Source of the DNA: Ferrovibrio sp965278975
GTDB taxonomy: Bacteria > Pseudomonadota > Alphaproteobacteria > Ferrovibrionales > Ferrovibrionaceae
Length of the DNA: 64,000 nt
Reading direction: 5' to 3'
Assembly: GCF_965278975.1 (NCBI RefSeq)
Contig: NZ_OZ257126.1
Span: 1,984,001 to 2,048,000, forward strand
Shown here: positions 15,894 through 23,681 of the stretch, one piece after another
How the letters are laid out: each line of letters begins with the position of its first letter
How positions within the stretch are numbered: position 1 is the first letter of the stretch
Program-made: the position numbers and the translations under genes
The notes under the pieces: model-generated
What the model was told of the DNA's origin: nothing
Databases searched by the model: none
What the model saw: the letters and a program-made list of their open reading frames with translations, nothing else

Positions 15894-17927
15894 TCAGGCG
15901 AGATGCAGGGCGGCCACGGCCAGATCGATGGCCTTGATGCCGATGAAGGGCAGCAGCACGCCGCCCAGGCCATAGACCAGCAGATTGCGCCGCAGCAGAC
16001 TGGCGGCCGGCAGCGGCTGATAGCGCACGCCGCGCAAGGCCAGCGGCACCAGGGCAATGATGATCAGGGCATTGAAGATCACCGCCGAGAGGATGGCGCT
16101 CTGCGGTGAACTGAGCTGCATCACGTTCAGCGCGCCAAGCTGTGGATAGGTGGCGGCGAACAGGGCCGGGATGATGGCAAAATACTTCGCCACATCGTTG
16201 GCCAGGCTGAAAGTGGTGAGTGAGCCACGGCTGATCAGCAATTGCTTGCCGATCATCACCACCTCGATCAGCTTGGTCGGGTTGCTGTCCAGGTCCACCA
16301 TGTTGCCGGCTTCGCGTGCCGCCGCCGTGCCGATATTCATCGCCATGCCGACATCGGCCTGGGCCAGGGCCGGGGCATCATTGGTGCCGTCGCCGCACAT
16401 CGCCACCAGCTTGCCTTCGGCCTGTTCGGCGCGGATCAGGGCCAGTTTCTTTTCCGGTGTGGCCTCGGCGATGAAATCATCGACGCCAGCTTCCGCCGCG
16501 ATGGCGGCGGCGGTCAGCGGGTTGTCACCGGTCACCATCACGGTGCGGATGCCCATGCGGCGCAGTTCGGCAAAGCGTTCGCGGATACCGCTTTTCACCA
16601 CGTCCTTGAGGTGGATCACGCCAAGCAGGCGGCGGTCCTGAGCCACCAGCAGCGGCGTGCCGCCAGACTTGGCGATACGTTCGATGATCAGGCCAAGTTC
16701 GGCCGATGCAGTGCCGCCGCAGTATCGCAGCACGGCGTCAGACGCGCCTTTGCGGATTTCCTGCGTCCCGAGATCGAGGCCGCTCATGCGGGTCTGCGCC
16801 GAGAAGGCGATGAAGCGGCCACTTGCTGCCTGCGGCACGGCATTGCCGAGGCCGTATTTCTCCACCGCCAGCGTGACGATGGATTTGCCTTCCGGGGTTT
16901 CATCGGCCACCGAAGCAAGCAAGGCGGCCTCCGCCAGGTCGCGCTCGGCCACGCCGGGCAGGGCGATGAAGGCAGCGGCCATGCGGTTGCCATGCGTAAT
17001 GGTGCCGGTCTTGTCCAGCAGCAGGGTATCGACATCGCCGGCGGCTTCCACGGCACGGCCCGATTTGGCGATCACGTTGTGGCGGATCAGGCGGTCCATG
17101 CCGGCAATGCCAATCGCCGAGAGCAGGCCGCCGATGGTGGTGGGGATCAGGGTGACCAGCAGGGCGATCAGGTAGACCACCGGCACCGGCATGCCGGAAT
17201 AGACCGCCAATGCTTCCAGGCTGCCGGTGGTGACCAGGAAGATCAGGGTCATGCCGACCAGCAATACGGTCAGCGCGATCTCGTTCGGTGTCTTCTGCCG
17301 CTTGGCGCCTTCCACCAGGCCGATCATGCGGTCGAGGAAACTTTCGCCGGGATTGACGATGATGCGCACCTTGATCCAGTCCGACAGCACGCGGGTGCCG
17401 CCGGTGACTCCGGAGCGGTCGCCGCCGGATTCCCGGATCACCGGCGCGGATTCTCCGGTGATGGCGGATTCATCCACCGAGGCGATGCCCTCGATCACAT
17501 CGCCATCGCCCGGGATCGCATCGCCGGCCTGTACCAGCACGGTATCGCCGACACGCAACGAGGTGGCCGGCACCAGGGTGATGCTGCCATCGGACCCGAG
17601 CTTGCGCGCCATCGCTTCGGTCTTGCCGCGCCGCAGGCTTTCAGCCTGGGCCTTGCCACGGCCCTCGGCCAGGGCCTCGGCGAAATTGCCGAACAGCACG
17701 GTGAACCACAGCCAGGCCGCGATCTGGCCAAGCAAGGCGGGTTCGCCGCTGGAGACCAGGTCTCGCAGGAACAGCAATGTGGCGACCAGGGCGACGGCGG
17801 CGGTGACGAACATCACCGGGTTGCGCCAGAGATGGCGCGGATCCAGCTTGACGGCGGCTTGTGTCATGGCAGGCAGGGCCAAGGCCGGATCGAACAGCGC
17901 CGGTGCGCCGGTGCTACGTTTGCTCAT
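15894..17927 (-). CDS. kdpB: K+-transporting P-type ATPase subunit KdpB
   Basis: KdpB is the ATP-hydrolysing subunit of the Kdp potassium pump. The 677 residues include the TGES loop (157-160), the DKTGT phosphorylation site with D305, and the hinge motif GDGTNDAPALAQADVGMAMN. S160 in TGES matches the serine whose phosphorylation inhibits E. coli KdpB at high K+, so this control may be kept. Length and order (A-B-C) are standard. Confidence 0.97.
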   Translation of the reverse strand: MSKRSTGAPALFDPALALPAMTQAAVKLDPRHLWRNPVMFVTAAVALVATLLFLRDLVSSGEPALLGQIAAWLWFTVLFGNFAEALAEGRGKAQAESLRRGKTEAMARKLGSDGSITLVPATSLRVGDTVLVQAGDAIPGDGDVIEGIASVDESAITGESAPVIRESGGDRSGVTGGTRVLSDWIKVRIIVNPGESFLDRMIGLVEGAKRQKTPNEIALTVLLVGMTLIFLVTTGSLEALAVYSGMPVPVVYLIALLVTLIPTTIGGLLSAIGIAGMDRLIRHNVIAKSGRAVEAAGDVDTLLLDKTGTITHGNRMAAAFIALPGVAERDLAEAALLASVADETPEGKSIVTLAVEKYGLGNAVPQAASGRFIAFSAQTRMSGLDLGTQEIRKGASDAVLRYCGGTASAELGLIIERIAKSGGTPLLVAQDRRLLGVIHLKDVVKSGIRERFAELRRMGIRTVMVTGDNPLTAAAIAAEAGVDDFIAEATPEKKLALIRAEQAEGKLVAMCGDGTNDAPALAQADVGMAMNIGTAAAREAGNMVDLDSNPTKLIEVVMIGKQLLISRGSLTTFSLANDVAKYFAIIPALFAATYPQLGALNVMQLSSPQSAILSAVIFNALIIIALVPLALRGVRYQPLPAASLLRRNLLVYGLGGVLLPFIGIKAIDLAVAALHLA

Positions 17928-17939
17928 AGTGATGACTCC

Positions 17940-19637
17940 TTAGAAAACTTGGCCGGCGGCGAGCAGCAGATGCTCGGCTATCGGCCCCAGCGCCAAAGCG
18001 GGGAAGAAGGTGAGGCCGCCAACGATCAGGATGGTGCCAGCCAGCAGCAGTACGAAGAGCGGCCCATGAGTGGGGAAGCTGCCGCTGGAAGCGGGTATCG
18101 ACGGTTTCGCCGCAAGGCCGCCGGCCAGCGCCAGCACCGGCACGATCATGGCGAAGCGGCCGAGCAGCATCGCGATGCCCAGGGCGGTGTTGTAGAACGG
18201 CGTATTCGCGGAAAGCCCGGCGAAGGCACTGCCGTTGTTGCCGGCCGCTGAGGTGAAGGCATACAGCGCCTCGCTCAAGCCATGCGGCCCCACCGACATC
18301 AGGCCGGCCAGGCCGGCCTCGGTGGTGAGCGCGATGGCGGTGCCGAGCAGGATCACGATGGGCGAGATCAGGATCGCCAGCACCGCCAGCTTGGCCTCGC
18401 GTGCCTCGATCTTTTTGCCCAGGTATTCCGGGCTGCGGCCCACCATCAGACCGGCGATGAACAGCGTGGCGACGATGAACAGCAGGATGCCGTAGAAGCC
18501 GGCACCGACACCGCCGACGATCACCTCGCCCAGCATGATGTTCAGCATCGGCACCAGGCCGCCCAGCGGCAGGAAGCTGGAATGCATGGCATTCACCGCG
18601 CCGCAGGAGGCTGCCGTGGTGATCACAGCGAACAGGGCCGACGTGAAGCCGCCGAAGCGCACTTCCTTGCCTTCCATGTTGCCGAGCGCCGGATCGGCGC
18701 CAAGCGCACTGAGCAGCGGGTTGGCTTGGGTTTCGGCATAGCCGGCAGCCAGCGTGCCGAGCACGAACAGCAGCAGCATGGTGGCGAGGATGGCCCAGCC
18801 CTGGCGCTGATCACCCACCATGCGGCCGAACACATTGGTCAGGCCGGCACCAAGCAGGAAGATCAGCAGCATCTGCACGAAGTTGCTCAAGGCCGTCGGG
18901 TTCTCGAACGGATGCGCGGCATTGGCATTGAAGAAGCCGCCGCCATTGGTGCCAAGCATCTTGATCGCCACCTGGGAGGCCACCGGCCCTTGGGCGATTA
19001 CCTGTTCGGCACCTTCCAGGGTTTTCGCCACCGTATAGGGCGCGAAATTCTGCGGCATGCCCTGCCAGATCAGGAACAGGGCCGCCAGCAAAGCGATGGG
19101 CAGCAGCAGGCCCAGGGTGGCGCGGGTCAGGTCGGTCCAGAAATTGCCCAGGGAGCGGCCGGATTTGCGCGCGAAGGCACGGATCACCGCCAGCGCGATG
19201 GCAAGGCCGGTGGCGGCGGAAACAAAATTCTGCACCGTCAGGGCCAGCATCTGGCTGAAATAGCTCATGGTGCTTTCGCCGCCATAGGATTGCCAGTTGG
19301 TATTGGTGACGAAGCTGACCGCCGTGTTGAAGGCAAGGTCGGGGCTCAAGGCCGGCAGGTCCTGCGGGTTCAGCGGCAGCAGGTGTTGCAGCCGCAATAC
19401 CGCGAACAGCACGGCGTAACCGAGGAAATTGAACAGCAGCAGGGCGATGCAATAGGCCGACCAATGCTGTTCGCGGCGCTCATCAATGCCGGCCAGGGCG
19501 TAAAGCGGGCGCTCGACCGGCTTGAGCCAGCCGATCTCGCCCCTGAACAGCCGGGTCATGTAGCGGCCGAGCAGCGGCGTCAGCGCCAGCAGCAAAGCCA
19601 GGTAGAGGGCAAGTTGGAAATAGTCGTTCTGGGTCAT
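17940..19637 (-). CDS. kdpA: K+-transporting ATPase channel subunit KdpA
   Basis: KdpA binds and conducts K+ in the Kdp complex. It has 565 residues and many membrane helices. The selectivity-filter regions of the potassium-channel-like repeats are seen: FVTNTNWQSYGGE, LGTNGGGFFNANAAHPFEN, TTAASCGAVNAM and AAGNNGSAFAGL. The frame extends upstream, but the family start MTQNDYFQLAL decides ATG 19637. It starts 10 bp after the kdpF stop, suggesting coupled translation. Confidence 0.97.
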   Translation of the reverse strand: MTQNDYFQLALYLALLLALTPLLGRYMTRLFRGEIGWLKPVERPLYALAGIDERREQHWSAYCIALLLFNFLGYAVLFAVLRLQHLLPLNPQDLPALSPDLAFNTAVSFVTNTNWQSYGGESTMSYFSQMLALTVQNFVSAATGLAIALAVIRAFARKSGRSLGNFWTDLTRATLGLLLPIALLAALFLIWQGMPQNFAPYTVAKTLEGAEQVIAQGPVASQVAIKMLGTNGGGFFNANAAHPFENPTALSNFVQMLLIFLLGAGLTNVFGRMVGDQRQGWAILATMLLLFVLGTLAAGYAETQANPLLSALGADPALGNMEGKEVRFGGFTSALFAVITTAASCGAVNAMHSSFLPLGGLVPMLNIMLGEVIVGGVGAGFYGILLFIVATLFIAGLMVGRSPEYLGKKIEAREAKLAVLAILISPIVILLGTAIALTTEAGLAGLMSVGPHGLSEALYAFTSAAGNNGSAFAGLSANTPFYNTALGIAMLLGRFAMIVPVLALAGGLAAKPSIPASSGSFPTHGPLFVLLLAGTILIVGGLTFFPALALGPIAEHLLLAAGQVF

Positions 19638-19647
19638 GGCGCGGTGC

Positions 19648-19737
19648 TCAGAAGCGCTCGGGGCGCAGCAGCGCATAGACGAGATAGATCGCCAGCAGCA
19701 GCGCGATGCCGCCGCCGAGTATGAAGTCGAGGGTCAT
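19648..19737 (-). CDS. kdpF: K+-transporting ATPase small subunit KdpF
   Basis: This 29-codon gene encodes a single membrane helix beginning MTLDFILGGGIALLLAIYLV and ending LLRPERF. Size, hydrophobic stretch, C-terminal YALLRPERF and position directly before kdpA identify KdpF, the lipid-like stabilising subunit of the Kdp complex. CAGGA lies about seven bases upstream of its ATG. It is easily missed because of its length. Confidence 0.92.
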   Translation of the reverse strand: MTLDFILGGGIALLLAIYLVYALLRPERF

Positions 19738-19759
19738 GGCAGAATCCTGGAAGGGGGGC

Positions 19760-19843
19760 CTAAAGGCGCTCGCAGAGCAGGGTGTAGGCGACGAAGCCGG
19801 CGAAAAAAGCGGCGCCGAGGCCGAAATACAGCAGGTCAGGCAT
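19760..19843 (-). CDS. 27-residue membrane mini-protein upstream of kdpF
   Basis: A second tiny gene precedes kdpF. It starts ATG 19843 behind GGAG and reads MPDLLYFGLGAAFFAGF, then ends AYTLLCERL before a TAG stop. It is one hydrophobic helix with a short charged end, and 22 bp separate it from kdpF. I recall similar unnamed mini-proteins ending in (C/D)xRL before kdpF in other proteobacteria, which suggests an extra Kdp component or a leader peptide. Function is unknown. Confidence 0.7.
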   Translation of the reverse strand: MPDLLYFGLGAAFFAGFVAYTLLCERL

Positions 19844-19982
19844 GGGAGGCTCCTTTGCGGGGTCAGCTTTACGCCCGGGCCGCATCAAGGAGCCATGCGG
19901 CATCAAGGCCGCCGCCATAAGGGAAGCATAAAGATCGTATTCTGATAGCGGAAATATCTATTGGGGGCGGCGGCATGGGCCC
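19844..19982. promoter_or_regulatory. kdp operon upstream region
   Basis: This stretch must hold the kdp promoter, read leftward, and any KdpE site. It becomes AT-rich around 19925-19960. I see no clear palindrome or consensus promoter that I would defend. Its right end merges with the remnant of a TRAP permease gene. Confidence 0.4.
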
Positions 19983-20114
19983 TGCGTCGCCCGGATTCCG
20001 ATGGCGGACCTGATCAAGGCGGCCTGGCCATTCCTGTGGGCCGAACTGATCGTGCTGTTCCTGATGGTGCTGTTTCCGGCACTAGTCATGGTGCCCGCCA
20101 AATGGTTCAGTTAG
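19983..20114 (+). pseudogene. C-terminal remnant of a TRAP transporter large permease (DctM)
   Basis: The frame reads CVARIPMADLIKAAWPFLWA and continues ELIVLFLMVLFPALVMVPAKWFS before a stop. It aligns over about 36 residues with the C-terminus of the intact DctM at 56926-58233 (SIPLGEIFRGCGFFILLEI, then IVIGILIVFP), including the IP, the aromatic before the helix and the FP near the end. The rest of the permease is missing: upstream the kdp promoter begins. A 37-codon reading from ATG 20001 is possible, but a decayed gene end is more likely. Confidence 0.6.
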
Positions 20115-20148
20115 CGGGCTTCTTTCCCATGCTTTCCGGTGACCAACC

Positions 20149-20631
20149 ATGACCGTCCGACTGCTGATCATCAATGGCCCCAACCTCAACCTGCTTGGCG
20201 TGCGCGAGCCGCATATCTATGGCCATACCACGCTGGCCGAGATCCAGGGCTATTGTGAGGCTTTCGCCGCGCAGATGAAGGTCGAGTTGAGCTTCCGGCA
20301 GTCGAATCATGAGGGCGAGATCGTCGACATGATTCAGCAGGCCCGCAAGGAGGCCGATGCCATCGTGATCAATCCGGCGGCGTATTCCTTCACCTCGGTA
20401 GCGATCTACGATGCCTTGAAGATTTTCGAGAAGCCGATTGTCGAAGTGCATATCTCGAATATCCATGCCCGCGATGAAATGCACCGCCATTCCAAACTCT
20501 CGGCTGCCGTCACTGGCGTGATCTGCGGCCTCGGTCCATTCGGCTATATTGTTGCCATGCAATCGGCGCTGTCGCTGCTGAACAAGCTGCCGGCAAATTT
20601 CCCTGCCGCCTTGCCGTCGAAGAAAAAGTAG
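20149..20631 (+). CDS. AroQ-like (type II 3-dehydroquinase family) protein with altered active site
   Basis: The 160 residues follow the flavodoxin-like fold of type II dehydroquinase. By family numbering R19, Y24, N75, D88, H101 and R108 are present, so the catalytic Arg/Tyr pair survives. However the usual H81 is F (AYSFTS for AYTHTS) and R112 is H (MHRHS for FRHHS), and the Arg next to D88 is Tyr. These side chains contact the substrate, so this is probably a paralogue acting on another ring acid rather than the shikimate-pathway enzyme. It is followed after 8 bp by an unrecognised gene and then an oxidoreductase. Confidence 0.75.
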   Translation: MTVRLLIINGPNLNLLGVREPHIYGHTTLAEIQGYCEAFAAQMKVELSFRQSNHEGEIVDMIQQARKEADAIVINPAAYSFTSVAIYDALKIFEKPIVEVHISNIHARDEMHRHSKLSAAVTGVICGLGPFGYIVAMQSALSLLNKLPANFPAALPSKKK

Positions 20632-20639
20632 AGGCCTGT

Positions 20640-21284
20640 ATGCTCGGTAACGGATTTCTTGCCATCTGGAGTGATGTGGCGCCGGAGCAGGAAACCGATT
20701 ACCTGCATTGGCTGACGCGCGAACATACGCCCGAGCGTATGGGTGTGCAGGGTTTTGTTGCGGTGCGCGTATTCCGCGCCTTGCTCGCCGGGGTCAACCG
20801 TTTTCTCATTGTCTATGAACTGGAAACCCCGGAAGCATTGTCCGGACCATCCTATCTTGGCCGCCTCAATGACCCGACACCGTGGTCGCAGCGGATCATG
20901 CCGATCCTGCAGAATTTCGCCCGCGGCGGTGGCCAACGGCGCTTGTCCTGCGGCATTGGGCAGGGCGGCTTCATCGCGGCCTTGCCGTTTGATGTGGTGC
21001 CGCAGCATGATGGCCTGCTGGAGGCACTGGCGGCCACGGACCGCATCGCTGCCGTGCACCTGCTGGTCACGGATCAGGCACGCACCGAAATCCAGACCAA
21101 CGAGAAGAAGCTGCGCGACCAGGACCGCAGCTTCGCGGCGCTTTTACTGATCGAGGGCCTGGATCAGGCGGCCCTGCAAAGCGCCCTTGCCAAGCATGCC
21201 GCGCGGTTGCAGCATGCCGGCACGGCGATGCGGGACCCGCTCTATTCTTTCATGTTTGCCCTGAACGGCCGCCGCTGGCCGTGA
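20640..21284 (+). CDS. Unrecognised protein, probably two dimeric alpha/beta-barrel repeats
   Basis: I do not recognise a named family for this 214-residue protein. It is soluble with no signal peptide. An N-terminal half with WLTREHTPERMGVQGFVAVR (about 24-43), then RFLIVYELETPEAL, resembles the EthD/NIPSNAP type of ferredoxin-like barrel; the C-terminal half may repeat the fold. Such proteins often sit in catabolic clusters as small isomerases or lyases. It follows the AroQ-like gene by 8 bp and precedes the oxidoreductase by 24 bp, so the three probably work together. Confidence 0.55.
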   Translation: MLGNGFLAIWSDVAPEQETDYLHWLTREHTPERMGVQGFVAVRVFRALLAGVNRFLIVYELETPEALSGPSYLGRLNDPTPWSQRIMPILQNFARGGGQRRLSCGIGQGGFIAALPFDVVPQHDGLLEALAATDRIAAVHLLVTDQARTEIQTNEKKLRDQDRSFAALLLIEGLDQAALQSALAKHAARLQHAGTAMRDPLYSFMFALNGRRWP

Positions 21285-21308
21285 CGATTTGGCGAAAGGC
21301 GTCATTCC

Positions 21309-22316
21309 ATGAATAGCAAGCTGCGCTTCGGTGTTCTGGGCGGCGCGAATATTGCCCGTATGTTCGTTGCCGGCTGTGCGCCGTCCGAGCGTGTCGAGAT
21401 CGCGGCAATTGCCAGCCGGGATCAGGGCCGCGCCGATGCCATGGCCAAGGAACTGGGCATCAAGCGCACGCTGGGCTCGTACGAAGCCTTGCTGGCCGAT
21501 CCTGATATCGATGCCATCTACCTGCCGCTGCCGAATGCGCTGCATGCCGCCTGGGCGATCAAGGCAGTAGAGGTCGGCAAGCATGTGCTGTGCGAAAAGC
21601 CGCTGGCGATGACCACCACCGAAACCAAGGCGATGTTCGCCGCCGCCGACCGCCACGGCGTGATCCTGCGTGAGGGCTATCCTTACATGGCGCAGCCGCA
21701 GACCATCGCGCTGCGCCAGATGCTGCGCGATGGCGCCATCGGTCCGCTGAAGCTGATCCGCTCGACATTTTCGGTGCTGTTCAAGGACCCGGCGAATATC
21801 CGCCTGATGCCCGATCTGGGTGGCGGCGCGCTCTATGATGCCGGCAGCTATGCCGCCAGCCTGATCCGGCTGGCCGCCGGCCATCGGCCGAAGTGGGTGC
21901 AGGCGACCTGGCAGATCGATGGCAATGGCGTCGATGTCACCACGCTCGCCAATATCGAATTCGGCAATGGGTTGTTCGCACAGCTTTCCTGCAGTTTCGA
22001 TGCTGCCTATTTCCGCAGCGCCTCGATTGCCGGCGATGGCGGCATCATCGAGACCAACTACCTGAATCATCCGCCGATGGGCGGGCCGCCACTGCTGCAG
22101 ATCCGGCGCGGCACCACGCTGGCCCTGCCGCTGGAGCCGCTGCCGGTGCCCGATGGCAATGGTTTCCGCCTGGAAGCCGAGGAATTCGCCGCGCTGGTGG
22201 CCGGCGAAGCCGGCTGGCATGGCGCTTCGCCGGAGGAATCCGTCGATATCGCCCTGATCCTGGATGCGATCCGGGCCAGTGCGCCCACCGGCGCCTGGGT
22301 ATCGCTGCCCGAATAG
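21309..22316 (+). CDS. Gfo/Idh/MocA family NAD(P)-dependent oxidoreductase
   Basis: This 335-residue enzyme has an N-terminal Rossmann domain (LGGANIARMF, about 10-19), the family EKP motif in HVLCEKPLAMT (about 92-102) that holds the catalytic lysine, and a C-terminal alpha/beta substrate domain. Relatives oxidise or reduce sugars, inositols and cyclic polyols. With the AroQ-like neighbour it could act on a quinate-like or sugar-acid compound, but the sequence does not reveal the substrate. Confidence 0.85.
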   Translation: MNSKLRFGVLGGANIARMFVAGCAPSERVEIAAIASRDQGRADAMAKELGIKRTLGSYEALLADPDIDAIYLPLPNALHAAWAIKAVEVGKHVLCEKPLAMTTTETKAMFAAADRHGVILREGYPYMAQPQTIALRQMLRDGAIGPLKLIRSTFSVLFKDPANIRLMPDLGGGALYDAGSYAASLIRLAAGHRPKWVQATWQIDGNGVDVTTLANIEFGNGLFAQLSCSFDAAYFRSASIAGDGGIIETNYLNHPPMGGPPLLQIRRGTTLALPLEPLPVPDGNGFRLEAEEFAALVAGEAGWHGASPEESVDIALILDAIRASAPTGAWVSLPE

Positions 22317-22510
22317 GCATTGCCCACATTATATATGAGGCCCTGCTTCGGGTGCCCGGATCGGGCATATTGTCTTATTTGTATCGAAATTTGATATAGT
22401 AAATCTTATATTGACCTTTAATACCCAAACATGTATCTGATTTTGGATGCGGATCAAAGGTCCGACCCGTCCATAAGCCACCGCCCATATTGTATCGGGA
22501 GACAGCCGGA
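22317..22510. promoter_or_regulatory. Intergenic region with terminator-like hairpin and promoter of the catabolic island
   Basis: TGCCCG (22353-22358) and CGGGCA (22362-22367) form a small hairpin followed by TATTGTCTTATTT, a plausible weak terminator for the preceding operon. Downstream lie a 15-bp operator-like palindrome (22382-22396) and a promoter with TTGACC at 22411-22416, a 17-bp spacer and TATCTG at 22434-22439. The same layout recurs at 26246-26303. Confidence 0.7.
22382..22396. promoter_or_regulatory. Candidate IclR operator, copy 1
   Basis: TATCGAAATTTGATA is a 15-bp imperfect palindrome with a single mismatched pair. It starts 29 bp before the TTGACC -35-like hexamer, exactly as in copy 2 at 26246. 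The size and symmetry suit IclR-type regulators, and one is encoded at 31935-32699. Binding is inferred. Confidence 0.7.
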
Positions 22511-23305
22511 ATGAAGCACGCCAACAAGATCGCCATCGTCACCGGCGCCGCCCAGGGCATCGGTTTCGCCTGCGCCGAACGTTTGCACCAGGAAGGCGCC
22601 ACGGTATGGCTGGCCGACCTCAAGGCCGACAAGGTGAAGGAAGCGGCGGCGAAGCTGGACCCGGAAGGCAAGACCGCTTTCGGCATGGCCTGCGATGTAT
22701 CGAAGCGCGCCGATGTGGCGGCGGTGGTTGCTGCCGCCGTGGCCAAGGGTGGCCGGCTCGATATCATGGTCAACAATGCCGGCATCACGGTGTCGAAGTC
22801 GGTGCTCGATCTCACCGACGAGGAATACAGCCATGTGCTGGGCGTGAACCTGAACGGCACGTTCTATGGCACCCAGGAAGCCGCTCGCATCATGGCGGCA
22901 CAGGGCGGCGGCTCCATCGTCAACATGTCGTCGATGCAGGCCATCCTCACCATCCCGACCAATGTGCCCTATGGCATTTCCAAAGCCGGCATCAACCAGA
23001 TGAGTCGCATCTTCGCGGTGGCACTGGCGAAGCAGAATGTGCGTGTCAATGCTGTCGGTCCGGGCACCATCCTCACCGACCTGACACGCAACGGTGTGCT
23101 GTCGAATGAGGAATCCTACCGCCGTATCCTGTCGCGCACGCCGATGGGCCGCTGCGGCGAACCGGAAGAAGTGGCCAGCGTGGTTTCCTTCCTCGCCAGC
23201 GACGATGCCTCCTATGTCACCGGCCAGGTGCTCTACATCGATGGCGGCCGCATGCCGCTGAATTATACCGTGCCGGTGGATGCGCTGCCGGGCGCCAAGA
23301 GCTGA
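22511..23305 (+). CDS. SDR family NAD(P)-dependent oxidoreductase
   Basis: This 264-residue classical short-chain dehydrogenase has the cofactor motif TGAAQGIG (11-18), NNAG, a serine in VNMSSMQ and the catalytic YGISKAG. It would oxidise or reduce a hydroxyl/keto group of the island's substrate. The ATG at 22511 is preferred over an upstream TTG. It is the first gene of the first block, and RidA follows after 17 bp. Confidence 0.9.
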   Translation: MKHANKIAIVTGAAQGIGFACAERLHQEGATVWLADLKADKVKEAAAKLDPEGKTAFGMACDVSKRADVAAVVAAAVAKGGRLDIMVNNAGITVSKSVLDLTDEEYSHVLGVNLNGTFYGTQEAARIMAAQGGGSIVNMSSMQAILTIPTNVPYGISKAGINQMSRIFAVALAKQNVRVNAVGPGTILTDLTRNGVLSNEESYRRILSRTPMGRCGEPEEVASVVSFLASDDASYVTGQVLYIDGGRMPLNYTVPVDALPGAKS

Positions 23306-23322
23306 AGCGGGGGAATACGGAC

Positions 23323-23670
23323 ATGAGCATTACGCGTATCGGCCTTGGGCCGCGCATGAGCAAGGCCACCCACACCGACAGCCTGGTTTTCACCTGCGGC
23401 GAAGTGGCCACCGACAAGACCAAGGATGCCTATGGCCAGACCGTGGAAATCCTGGCGCAACTGGATGCTTCGCTGGCGGCTGCCGGCAGCGACAAGACCA
23501 AGATCCTCAGTGCCACGATCTGGCTGGCGGATATCTCGGAATTTGCCGAGATGAACCGCGCCTGGGATGCCTGGGTGGCGCAGGGTCATACACCGGCCCG
23601 CGCCACGGTGGAAGCGAAGCTGGTTTCCGCCACGGCGAAGGTGGAAATCGCCGTGATCGCGCTGCGCTAG
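23323..23670 (+). CDS. RidA family (YjgF/UK114) enamine/imine deaminase
   Basis: RidA proteins are small trimers that hydrolyse reactive enamine or imine intermediates released by PLP and oxidase enzymes. This one has 115 residues with R93 in PARATVE and E108, the same 15-residue spacing as the R105/E120 pair of active RidA. Activity is therefore likely. Its presence points to an imine-forming step on an amino compound in this pathway. Confidence 0.88.
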   Translation: MSITRIGLGPRMSKATHTDSLVFTCGEVATDKTKDAYGQTVEILAQLDASLAAAGSDKTKILSATIWLADISEFAEMNRAWDAWVAQGHTPARATVEAKLVSATAKVEIAVIALR

Positions 23671-23681
23671 GCCGCAAGCAC

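Noticed and set aside
16242..18251. A 669-codon open frame on the plus strand opposite kdpB
   Set aside because: It mirrors the kdpB coding frame, is rich in His, Gln and Gly as expected of an antisense shadow in GC-rich DNA, and has no family resemblance.
18282..19724. A plus-strand frame opposite kdpA
   Set aside because: Gln/His/Gly-rich shadow frame; kdpA on the minus strand has full channel motifs.
20149..20631. Plain call of aroQ, shikimate-pathway dehydroquinase
   Set aside because: Two substrate-contacting residues are changed (81 and 112), so the standard name was not given.
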